DNA of 57,909 nt from Gammaproteobacteria bacterium (GTDB lineage Bacteria > Pseudomonadota > Gammaproteobacteria > Pseudomonadales > Pseudohongiellaceae). Location of the stretch: positions 1-57,909 of the forward strand of contig JAURWS010000053.1 in assembly GCA_030654835.1 (NCBI GenBank), in the 5' to 3' direction. The notes beneath the pieces were generated by a model, which was not told where the DNA came from, did not search any database, and worked only from the letters and a program-made list of their open reading frames with translations. Below, one piece after another: positions 26,199-33,987 of the stretch (position 1 is the stretch's first letter; each line of letters begins with the position of its first letter). The position numbers were made by a program, and so were the translations under genes.

Positions 26199-28898
26199 AT
26201 GCTCAAGAGAGAAGGCTTGCTTTCGCGCCGCCATCGCACGGCGACATTGTTCACCATCCTCGACATGGGCGTCATCTTCGCGACTGACTTTCTCACACCC
26301 CTCGGCTTCGCGCACGGCACCCTCTACATTCTTTGCATCCTGATTGCGGCGCTGACCCGCGATCGCCGCTTCGTGATCATCATCGCCGCGCTGGCCATTG
26401 TGCTCACCGCTGTGGGCGCGGCGGTTTCCCCCCCTGGAATGGTATTGGTCTACGCACTCTCCAATCGTCTGGTGTCCGTCTTCACTCTGGCCAGCACTGC
26501 CTTCATCGCGCAGTTGGCGATACTGCACATCGAGAAACGAGAGCGCATCGGCGACGAGCTGCACCGCGCGCTGACCGAGGCCGGGCAGAGTGATCTGCTT
26601 CTCAAGATCGCCAGCGACATCGCTCATGTGGGCGGATGGGCCCTGAATCTGCCCGGCTCTCCCGCCACACCGGAAGGGTCCACAACACCTCATCTTGTAT
26701 GGACGCAGGAGATCCGCAAGCTGCACGGCATAACGGGGGACTACACGCCCACCATCGAGGAAGCGCTGCTGTTCTACTCTCCCGTGGACCGCGAACGCAT
26801 CCTGCGCTCGATGCGGCGCTGCCGGGAACAGGGCACGATCTATGACGAGGAAATGCAGCTCAACCTGCCCGATGGTCGCCAACTCTGGATTCGGGTAGTC
26901 GGGCGGCCGGTGCATGACAGCAACGGCCGCGTGATCCAGATTCAAGGCGCCATGCAGGACCTGACCTGGGCCAAACAGCTCACCCAGGTCATCAACGAGA
27001 ACGAGCAGCGCTTCCTGCAACTCGCCAACGTCGTGCCGTTGATCATCTGGACCGCCACCCCCAATGGCAAAGTCGACTTCGCCAGCAAGGCACTGGCCGA
27101 GTTTACCGGCGTTCCCAATCACGACCTGCTCTCTGCACAGCAGTGGATGGAGATCGTGCACGAGGAAGACCGCGAGCGCCGCATGGCAACCTGGCAGGCC
27201 GCACTGGAGAGCGCACAGGAGTATTCGCAGGAATTCCGCTTCCGCGCCGCCAGCGGCGACTTCCGGTGGCTGCTGGTCTATGCCCGCCCGATTAAGGACA
27301 GCGAGGGCCATGTGCAGAAATGGTACGGCACCGCAATCGATGTGCACGAAAACCGTCTGCTGCAGGACGCTCTGAAGAAGAACGAACAGCGCCTGACGTA
27401 TCTGGTGAAGGCGACCAGCGACGCCATCTGGGACTGGAACCCCAATACCCGCGAGCTGTGGTGGAGCGACAGCATGTACGAGATGTTCGGTTACAACTCC
27501 GAGGAGCTGGGGACCACGGGGGACTTCTGGGCTCAGTGCGTCCATCCGGCAGACCGTCCGCGCGTGGTGCCTGGCATCCTGCAGGCGGCGAAGGGCGACG
27601 CAAACGAGTGGCGAGCTGAGTACCGGTTCCTGCGCAAGGATGGCAGCTATGCCTGGGTATCTGATCGCAGCATTGTACTGCGCGAAACCACGGGCAAGGC
27701 GTTGCGCCTGGTCGGCGGCCTCAGCGACATCACGGCACGCAAGAATCTCGAAGAACAGTTGCAGCAGACCGACAGGCTGCGCGCGGTGGGACAGTTGACC
27801 GGAGGGGTGGCCCACGATTTCAACAATCTTCTGACCGTCATCATGGGCAGCTCGGAGCTGTTGATGGACGAATTGGCACAACAACAGCGCCCGCTCACCA
27901 TCAGCACCATGATCCGCGACGCCGCCCAGCGCGGTGCCGAGTTGACTCAGCGCCTGCTGGCATTCGCGCGGCGCCAGGCGCTGGAGCCCAAGGTCGTTAA
28001 CGTGAAGCGGCTGGTCGATGGCATGGAAGGTCTACTGCGGCGCACCCTGAATGCCCACATCGACATCGAACTGGTGCATGCCGGTGGGCTCTGGCGCGCG
28101 CTGATCGACCCGGCGCAGCTGGAAGGGGCGCTGCTGAACCTGTGCTTGAACGCCCGGGATGCAATGCCTGCGGGGGGGCGTCTGACTATCGAAACCGCCA
28201 ACATGCATCTCGACCAGAGTTACGCCGAGCGCCACCCGGACGTGCTGGCCGGTCAATATGTCATGATCGCCGTGTCCGACACCGGGACGGGGATCCTGCC
28301 CGAACATCTGGACAAGATCTTCGACCCCTTCTTCACCACCAAAAGTCTCGGCCAGGGCACTGGGCTCGGGCTGAGCATGGTGTACGGCTTCGTCAAACAG
28401 TCCAATGGCCACATCAAGATCTACTCGGAGCTGGGCCAGGGCACCACCGTCCGCATGTATCTCCCGCGCGCGCTGGCAGAGCTGGAAGAACCCCATGACC
28501 GTTCGCCCACGGAGCGGATCAATGGCGGCAACGAGTGCATTCTGCTGGTGGAGGACGACGATCTGGTGCGTGAGTATGTGGAGGGGCAACTGCTGGGATT
28601 GGGCTATCAGGTGGTCATCACCGCCAACGCGACCGAGGCGCTGAAGCACCTGCACAGTCCCCGGCCGTTCGACCTGCTGTTCACCGACGTCATGATGCCC
28701 GGGGACATGAATGGCCGCCAGCTGGCCGAGGTCGCCATTGCGTTGCGCCCCGGCCTGAAAGTACTCTATACCTCAGGCTACACCGAGAACGCGATTGTCC
28801 ATCATGGCCGTCTCGATCCGGGGGTGCAGCTGCTGAGCAAACCGTACCGACGCCACGAGCTGGCGCAGAAACTGCGCAGCGTGCTGAAGCCGGACTGA
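26199..28898 (+). CDS. Hybrid PAS sensor histidine kinase with receiver domain
   Basis: 899 aa. Four or five N-terminal membrane helices (~15-108) are followed by three PAS/PAC modules (~131-257, 268-380, 394-514), a HisKA H-box with His539 (GGVAHDFNNLL), HATPase with N, G1 (SDTGTGI), F (IFDPFFTTK) and G2 (GTGLGLSM) boxes, and a receiver domain with Asp830 (LLFTDVMMPG) and Lys in SKPYRR. All catalytic residues are present, in contrast to the degenerate kinase at 8410. Signal and output are unknown; no DNA-binding regulator is adjacent. AAGGA lies ahead of the ATG. Confidence 0.93.
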   Translation: MLKREGLLSRRHRTATLFTILDMGVIFATDFLTPLGFAHGTLYILCILIAALTRDRRFVIIIAALAIVLTAVGAAVSPPGMVLVYALSNRLVSVFTLASTAFIAQLAILHIEKRERIGDELHRALTEAGQSDLLLKIASDIAHVGGWALNLPGSPATPEGSTTPHLVWTQEIRKLHGITGDYTPTIEEALLFYSPVDRERILRSMRRCREQGTIYDEEMQLNLPDGRQLWIRVVGRPVHDSNGRVIQIQGAMQDLTWAKQLTQVINENEQRFLQLANVVPLIIWTATPNGKVDFASKALAEFTGVPNHDLLSAQQWMEIVHEEDRERRMATWQAALESAQEYSQEFRFRAASGDFRWLLVYARPIKDSEGHVQKWYGTAIDVHENRLLQDALKKNEQRLTYLVKATSDAIWDWNPNTRELWWSDSMYEMFGYNSEELGTTGDFWAQCVHPADRPRVVPGILQAAKGDANEWRAEYRFLRKDGSYAWVSDRSIVLRETTGKALRLVGGLSDITARKNLEEQLQQTDRLRAVGQLTGGVAHDFNNLLTVIMGSSELLMDELAQQQRPLTISTMIRDAAQRGAELTQRLLAFARRQALEPKVVNVKRLVDGMEGLLRRTLNAHIDIELVHAGGLWRALIDPAQLEGALLNLCLNARDAMPAGGRLTIETANMHLDQSYAERHPDVLAGQYVMIAVSDTGTGILPEHLDKIFDPFFTTKSLGQGTGLGLSMVYGFVKQSNGHIKIYSELGQGTTVRMYLPRALAELEEPHDRSPTERINGGNECILLVEDDDLVREYVEGQLLGLGYQVVITANATEALKHLHSPRPFDLLFTDVMMPGDMNGRQLAEVAIALRPGLKVLYTSGYTENAIVHHGRLDPGVQLLSKPYRRHELAQKLRSVLKPD

Positions 28899-28961
28899 TC
28901 GGCACTGCCAGGCCCGGCGACATTTCGACAATAACCACCACCTCAGTAAGGCAGTAACGAC

Positions 28962-29282
28962 ATGGTCGAGAGCAACACCAAGGACACCTTTGTGACAAGG
29001 CTGATACACGGGCATTACTTCGGCCTGGCGCAAACCTACTGGGCACTCTACCTGATCGTCGCCGCGATCTTCTTCGTGGTGGGCAGCGTGCTGGTGGCCG
29101 ATCGCAACTGGTCGCCCTACATCGCCATGATCCTGGCGCTGGTGGGCTGGTCTTTCCTACTGCTGCTGGGCGTCGACAAAGGCTACCGTGGGTCGGACCC
29201 AGGTAAGGCATTGGCGCGTATAGCAATGTTGTTTTTGTTGTTGAATTTGACCAATGTTCTGGCGACGTTGAGCTTCATTTAA
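28962..29282 (+). CDS. Small three-helix membrane protein, unknown
   Basis: 106 aa with three predicted membrane helices (~27-45, 52-72, 85-104) and a short cytosolic N-terminus. No family recognised. It follows the hybrid kinase gene by 63 bases on the same strand with AAGG upstream of the start, so it may be cotranscribed. The downstream REP-like element could end the transcript. Confidence 0.72.
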   Translation: MVESNTKDTFVTRLIHGHYFGLAQTYWALYLIVAAIFFVVGSVLVADRNWSPYIAMILALVGWSFLLLLGVDKGYRGSDPGKALARIAMLFLLLNLTNVLATLSFI

Positions 29283-29304
29283 CGGGCTGAATTCGCTGTG
29301 TTCG

Positions 29305-29391
29305 TGTGGGAGCGGGCCTGCCCGCGATTGACTGTGGTGCGCGAAAACCAATCGCGGGCGGGCCTTTATGCCCTCTGGGTACGCTCCCACA
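29305..29391. repeat. REP-like inverted pair (REPIN-like), copy 2
   Basis: Left arm TGTGGGAGCGGGCCTGCCCG and a right arm running from ATCGCGGGCGGGCC to GCTCCCACA form an inverted pair about 87 bases long. Each arm is itself a small hairpin (GCGGGC-CT-GCCCGC). It lies between a plus-strand and a minus-strand gene, a typical REP position. Confidence 0.85.
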
Positions 29392-29395
29392 GGGG

Positions 29396-29968
29396 TTAAG
29401 TTGGGCCGGTGAGGTCCTTCAGCAGGGTCTGCCAGTACGTCAGGCCCTTTTCTCTTGCAATTCTGATGTTGCGCTCCGGGATGCCCGCCGCATTCGGGTG
29501 CGACGCCACGGCGCCTTCCACACTCTCCTCACGCAGCAGATGAATCACCGGGAACGGTGAGCGGTTGGTGTAATTGGCCTCGTCGTCCGGGTCGCTGTCG
29601 GCAAACTGATAGTCGGGATGGAAGCTGGCGAGCTGATAAACACCCTCCAGCTCCTGCTCCTCCAGCCACGCCTGTGCCATGTCCAGCATGTCCAGGTACT
29701 CGAGAAAATCCGGCACCGCGTTGGCGAATACCAGCAGCGTCGTCTCGATGGCTGGCTCGTTTTCAAGCCGCGCCAGTTCGGTCGCGAAGGCCATCAGCAA
29801 GGCCTCCATGTCGGTCTCGTCGGTGACGACGATGCGCACACTGCCCCCATCCAGAACCCGGCGCGCAAACGGACACAGGTTGAAACCGACGACGACCTGC
29901 TCCAGCCATTGCCGCGTGGCGCGCTCGGCGTGAATCACCGACGGGACATTAACGATCTGTGCGTTCAT
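29396..29968 (-). CDS. DUF1415 family protein
   Basis: 190-aa soluble protein matching DUF1415: W-x(10)-NLCPFARRV near the N-terminus (conserved Cys and Phe in NLCPF), a central stretch LEYLDMLDMAQAWLE, and SFHPDYQFADSDPDD with the following NRSPFPVIHLLRE. The family is common in proteobacteria and has no assigned reaction. It follows the DEAD-box helicase by six bases, so the two are likely one transcript. Confidence 0.9.
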   Translation of the reverse strand: MNAQIVNVPSVIHAERATRQWLEQVVVGFNLCPFARRVLDGGSVRIVVTDETDMEALLMAFATELARLENEPAIETTLLVFANAVPDFLEYLDMLDMAQAWLEEQELEGVYQLASFHPDYQFADSDPDDEANYTNRSPFPVIHLLREESVEGAVASHPNAAGIPERNIRIAREKGLTYWQTLLKDLTGPT

Positions 29969-29974
29969 GCAATC

Positions 29975-31222
29975 TCATTCCTTCTTCTTGCGTTTGGACG
30001 GCGCGGCGGCCTTGCCGGACGCCTTGAGTTTCTTCGGCCCCTTGTAATTGCCGGGCAGCTCCTTGACCTTGCGCGGCTCCAGCGTCACCCGCAGATAACG
30101 CTCGATGGACGCCTTCAGGTTCCACTCCAGCGGGCCGATCAACGACACCGCCAGACCTTGCTCACCGGCGCGACCCGTGCGGCCGATACGGTGCACATAG
30201 TCGTCACCCTTGCGCGCCATGTCGAAGTTGACGACCAGATCGATGCCCTTCACGTCGAGCCCGCGTGAGGCCACGTCGCTGGCGAGCAGCACATTGATCT
30301 TGCCGTCGCGGAATGCCGTGATGGTGGAGTTGCGCACGTCCTGCTTGACCTCGCCATGCAGGTAGCCCGAACGCTGCCCCCGATAGCGCATCACTCCGCT
30401 CAGATGGGTAGCCTGATCGCGCGTGTTGGTGAACACCAGCGCCCGCTCAAAGGTCTCGTTTTCCAGCAACCACAACAGCAGCTTTTCTTTGTGCTTCTCG
30501 TCGTCCGCCAGGATGTATTGCTGACGGATCGACTCATGTTGCTCGCGTGCCTCGTTGACCATCACGCGCACCGGGTCGATGAGCACCTGCATCAGGCGGC
30601 GCACGCCAGCAGGCAGCGTGGCGGAAAGCAGCAGCGTCTGCCGTGCCGGATTGCAGGTAGCGATGATCGCCAGCACGTCGTCGACGAACCCCATCTCGAA
30701 CAGACGGTCCGCCTCGTCGAGCACCAGCACCTCCAGCCTGGTGAACAGCGTGCTACCCTCCTTGACCAGTTCGAGGGTACGGCCAGGCGTGGCGATCACG
30801 ATCTGCGGGTCTTTGCGCAACAACGCGCGCTGCACCTTGAATTCCTGCCCGCCAGTAATGACGCCCACCTTGATGCCACAGTAGCTGGCGAGCTTCTCGC
30901 ACTCCTTGCCGATCTGACGTGCCAGTTCACGGGTCGGCACCAGCACCAGCGCGCGGGTGCCCTGCTTCGGACCGGCGTCGGTGATCATGCGCTGCAGAAT
31001 CGGCAGCAGGAAGGCCGCCGTTTTGCCACTGCCGGTGGCGGCATTGACCAGCAGATCCCTGCCTGCCATGGCCAGAGGGATGGCCTGCTCCTGCACAGGG
31101 GTGGGTTGCTCGAAGCCCATCTTGTCGACGGATTTGAGCAGGCGCTGATCGAGTAGCAAGTCGGAAAACACGGAGAAGTCCTGTCCAGGTTGAGCATGGT
31201 CATGCGAAATTGGTGCGCGCAC
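29975..31222 (-). CDS. DEAD-box ATP-dependent RNA helicase, SrmB-like
   Basis: 415-aa RNA helicase with all DEAD-box motifs: Q motif (MGFEQPTPVQEQAIP), Walker A AATGSGKT (61-68), VLDEADRLFEMGF (~167), SATLPAG, VLLASDVASRGLD and HRIGRTGRAG, ending in a basic tail (KASGKAAAPSKRKKKE) likely to hold RNA. Such proteins remodel rRNA during ribosome assembly or mRNA decay. The start is uncertain: GTG 31222 has AGGTGG upstream, while GTG 31171 (VFSDLLLDQRLL) has ACAGGAC and gives an SrmB-like N-terminus. Cotranscribed with the DUF1415 gene. Confidence 0.93.
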   Translation of the reverse strand: MRAPISHDHAQPGQDFSVFSDLLLDQRLLKSVDKMGFEQPTPVQEQAIPLAMAGRDLLVNAATGSGKTAAFLLPILQRMITDAGPKQGTRALVLVPTRELARQIGKECEKLASYCGIKVGVITGGQEFKVQRALLRKDPQIVIATPGRTLELVKEGSTLFTRLEVLVLDEADRLFEMGFVDDVLAIIATCNPARQTLLLSATLPAGVRRLMQVLIDPVRVMVNEAREQHESIRQQYILADDEKHKEKLLLWLLENETFERALVFTNTRDQATHLSGVMRYRGQRSGYLHGEVKQDVRNSTITAFRDGKINVLLASDVASRGLDVKGIDLVVNFDMARKGDDYVHRIGRTGRAGEQGLAVSLIGPLEWNLKASIERYLRVTLEPRKVKELPGNYKGPKKLKASGKAAAPSKRKKKE

Positions 31223-31336
31223 CTTACCACCTCTGGCCCATCACTGGCCAGCTGGCGCCCTCGGCGCTGGCTTGCCCGCCCGTATGTGCTGCCGGTATAG
31301 TCCGGCCTCCAGGCACCTTCAGAGTCACCGCCATCC

Positions 31337-31768
31337 ATGCTCACCGCCACCCTCGCCCTGTTCTTCAGCGCCCTGCTCGCCGCGACGATACTGCCCTTCT
31401 CCTCGGAGGTGTTTCTCTATGCCCTGCTGCAAGGGGAAGACGGTTGGACGGCGACCACACTCCTGACCATTGCCGTCGCCACCTTGGGCAACGTGCTGGG
31501 CGCCTGCATCAACTGGTGGCTGGGAAAGGAGCTGTTGCGCTTTCGACACAAGCGCTGGTTCTACTTCGATGACAAACAGATCGCAAGGGCACAAGAATGG
31601 TTTCAGCGCTACGGCGTCTGGACACTGCTGCTGTCCTGGGTGCCGGTGGTGGGAGACCCGTTGACGCTGATCGCCGGATTCCTGCGGGTGCGGTTTGCGC
31701 TGTTCCTGCTGCTGGTGACCATAGGCAAGCTGTTGCGCTACCTGATTGTCGCTGCGCTGGCCGTGTGA
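31337..31768 (+). CDS. YqaA family (SNARE-associated/DedA-like) membrane protein
   Basis: 143-aa membrane protein with about four helices. The family pattern is visible: PFSSEVFLYALLQ, GNVLGACINWWLGK, and WVPVVGDPLTLIAGFLRV. YqaA/DedA relatives act in membrane lipid or osmotic homeostasis, and some are undecaprenyl-phosphate flippases; the specific role here is unknown. Divergent from the helicase gene; followed by a REP-like element. Confidence 0.88.
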   Translation: MLTATLALFFSALLAATILPFSSEVFLYALLQGEDGWTATTLLTIAVATLGNVLGACINWWLGKELLRFRHKRWFYFDDKQIARAQEWFQRYGVWTLLLSWVPVVGDPLTLIAGFLRVRFALFLLLVTIGKLLRYLIVAALAV

Positions 31769-31770
31769 CC

Positions 31771-31863
31771 CGTGGGAGCGGACCTGTCCGCGAAGATTTT
31801 TTTGCTCGGGTTAGCGCTCAGTATTGGAACTACAAGAGCATCGCGGGCGGGCCCGCTCCCACA
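31771..31863. repeat. REP-like inverted pair, copy 3
   Basis: Left arm CGTGGGAGCGGACCTGTCCG and right arm from ATCGCGGGCGGGCC to CGCTCCCACA. The left arm differs from the family by two compensating changes (GGAC-CT-GTCC), which keep the hairpin. It separates the yqaA-like gene from the converging XRE gene. Confidence 0.82.
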
Positions 31864-31864
31864 C

Positions 31865-32164
31865 CTACTCAGTCTTGTGGCCCGGCTCCTTTTCGTGCAG
31901 CAGTGCCGAAGGGCGAGAGCCCGCATCGGAGCCGACGTTCGGATATATCGTCGGGCTGTGCGCAGACGGAAACAGGTCGGCAACATCGACACGGTAGTAT
32001 TTGCAGAGCTGTTCGAGGGTAATGAGGGTGACGTTCTGTTCGCGGTTTTCGATGCGCATGACGGTCGACTGCGACACCCCGATCTTGCGGGCGAAATCAC
32101 GCTGCGAAGAATTTCCCCGCTTTTCTTTGATAAATTTTGCCAGGCGCTGCCGCAGATGAACCAT
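31865..32164 (-). CDS. XRE-family HTH transcriptional regulator
   Basis: 99-aa DNA-binding protein. The Cro/C1-type helix-turn-helix spans ~15-60 (RDFARKIGVSQSTVMRIENR, then LEQLCKYYRVDVADLF). The short Ser/Pro/His-rich tail has no recognised domain. The frame is open far upstream, but ATG 32164 gives the usual N-terminus and lies inside a palindrome, which suggests autoregulation. It could also act on the divergent AbgT gene 249 bases away. Stand-alone: no toxin gene adjoins. Confidence 0.82.
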   Translation of the reverse strand: MVHLRQRLAKFIKEKRGNSSQRDFARKIGVSQSTVMRIENREQNVTLITLEQLCKYYRVDVADLFPSAHSPTIYPNVGSDAGSRPSALLHEKEPGHKTE

Positions 32165-32202
32165 ATGTGGTTTATACTGGAAGCCATGAACCACATGGGG
32201 TT
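32159..32202. promoter_or_regulatory. Two palindromic sites at the XRE start: candidate operator
   Basis: AACCATATGTGGTT (32159-32172) and AACCACATGGGGTT (32189-32202) are related imperfect palindromes of the form AACCAnATGnGGTT, 30 bases apart (about three helical turns). The first covers the XRE start codon. A minus-strand TATAAA lies between them. Binding by the XRE protein is inferred. Confidence 0.55.
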
Positions 32203-32412
32203 CAAACGCGCACCACGAAGGAAGCATGCAAGTCCGGACGCAGTTGCGCGGTGCCATCGGCCATAGCGGTTCGATGGCACCGCGCGTCCAACCCTCCCCA
32301 CTCTCCCGCCGATTTGCATCCACGCGCGCCGGTGCATTATGCTCAGGCCTGCTCCGCAGCACTCCTGCAGAGGAACTCTGTCCACGTCTCAACAACATAA
32401 GAAGAAGCAGCG

Positions 32413-33987
32413 ATGACGCAACTCGACTACAACGGTCAGCAAACCAAGGGCATGCTCGGCTGGATTGAGCGCACAGGGAACAAGCTGCCCGATCCCGTGT
32501 TTCTATTTTTCGGGTTGATCCTGATCCTGGTCGTCATCAGCGTGCTGGCCTCGCTGCTCGGCCTCTCGGCTCAGCATCCGACACAGGTCGATGCCAATGG
32601 CAGCCCCGTAATAATCCACGCCGCCAGCCTGCTCTCAGCCGCCAACATCCGACGCTTTCTGGTCGAGATGCCGATGACCTTCACCTACTTTGCCCCGCTG
32701 GGCATGGTGCTGGTAGTGATGCTCGGTGCGGGCGTGGCGGAACGTTCCGGCCTGTTCGCCACCGCTATGACTGCCTTCGTGAAAAAAGCCCCCGCGCTGC
32801 TGCTGACACCAGCCGTGGCCTTCATGGGCATGATGGGAAATCTGGCCGCAGATGCGGCCTACGTGGTGCTGGTTCCGCTGGCGGGGGTGATCTTCGCGGC
32901 GGCGGGTCGGCATCCGATTGCTGGCATCGCGGCAGCCTTTGCCGGGGTCTCCGGCGGCTTCTCCGCCAACCTCTTGCCAGGCCAGCTCGACGCCCTGCTG
33001 CTGGGCCTGACACAAACCGCCGCACAGACCATCGATCCGGCCTTCACGGTCAACATCGCGGGCAACTGGTATTTCATCGCCGTGATGCTGGTGGTGTTCC
33101 TGCCGGTGATCTGGTATCTCACGGACAAGGTCATCGAGCCGCGCCTCACACCGCTGACGGCGAACTCTGCGGGCAGCACACTGGGCACCGTGCAGGCGGA
33201 GAGCGCAGACGGTGTCGTGGAACGACGGGGAATGGCACGCGCAGGCTATGCGGCGCTGGGAGTGGTGGCGCTGTGGGTGGTGCTGTTTGTCATGCCCGGC
33301 ACGCCGCTGATCGAAGAGGAGGCCGCAGGCGGAGGACGCCTGCAGCCGTTCTATCAATCTCTGATTGCCGGTTTCCTGATCCTGTTTCTGGCCTGCGGCT
33401 GGGCGTATGGTTCAGCCACCGGCAGCGTGAAGAGTCATCGCGACATCGTGCGCATGATGTCCGAATCCATGGGTGACATGGCCTACTACCTGGTGCTGGC
33501 GTTCGCCGCCGCGCATTTTGTGGCGATGTTCAGCTGGTCCAACCTCGGGCTGATCCTCGCGGTGAACGGGGCCGGGCTGATCCAGAGTGTGGAGCTGCCG
33601 ATGACGGCGCTGCTGCTGGTGATTGTGCTGACCACCACGTTGATCAATCTCTTCATCGGCTCCGCCAGCGCCAAGTGGGGCTTGCTGGCACCCGTGCTGG
33701 TGCCGATGCTGATGCTGCTGGGCGTGAGCCCGGAGATGGCCACCGCTACTTACCGCGTGGGCGATGGCGCTACCAACATCATCACCCCGCTGATGCCCTA
33801 CTTCGCGCTGATCCTCACCTTCTGCCAACGCTGGAGCAAGGATTTCGGCATTGGCAGTCTGGTGGCAACCATGATCCCCTATTCGATCTGGCTGCTCGTC
33901 AGCGGCATGGCGATGGTGGTGATCTGGATCCTGTTCGGCCTGCCACTGGGGCCAGGCGTGGGAACCGGCTACAGCGTGGGCGGCTAG
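32413..33987 (+). CDS. AbgT family transporter (p-aminobenzoyl-glutamate type)
   Basis: 524-aa inner-membrane protein with about 11-13 helices and the AbgT family start GWIERTGNKLPDPVFLFFG, the conserved GMMGNLAADAAYVVLVPLAG and the C-terminal GDGATNIITPLMPYF. AbgT proteins import p-aminobenzoyl-glutamate or export sulfonamides. AAGAAG precedes the ATG. Its stop codon overlaps, on the opposite strand, the stop of the redoxin/cytochrome gene. Confidence 0.94.
   Translation: MTQLDYNGQQTKGMLGWIERTGNKLPDPVFLFFGLILILVVISVLASLLGLSAQHPTQVDANGSPVIIHAASLLSAANIRRFLVEMPMTFTYFAPLGMVLVVMLGAGVAERSGLFATAMTAFVKKAPALLLTPAVAFMGMMGNLAADAAYVVLVPLAGVIFAAAGRHPIAGIAAAFAGVSGGFSANLLPGQLDALLLGLTQTAAQTIDPAFTVNIAGNWYFIAVMLVVFLPVIWYLTDKVIEPRLTPLTANSAGSTLGTVQAESADGVVERRGMARAGYAALGVVALWVVLFVMPGTPLIEEEAAGGGRLQPFYQSLIAGFLILFLACGWAYGSATGSVKSHRDIVRMMSESMGDMAYYLVLAFAAAHFVAMFSWSNLGLILAVNGAGLIQSVELPMTALLLVIVLTTTLINLFIGSASAKWGLLAPVLVPMLMLLGVSPEMATATYRVGDGATNIITPLMPYFALILTFCQRWSKDFGIGSLVATMIPYSIWLLVSGMAMVVIWILFGLPLGPGVGTGYSVGG

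Noticed and set aside
26085-27884. 599-codon minus-strand frame opposite the hybrid kinase
   Set aside because: Antisense to conserved PAS and kinase domains, with no recognisable domain of its own.
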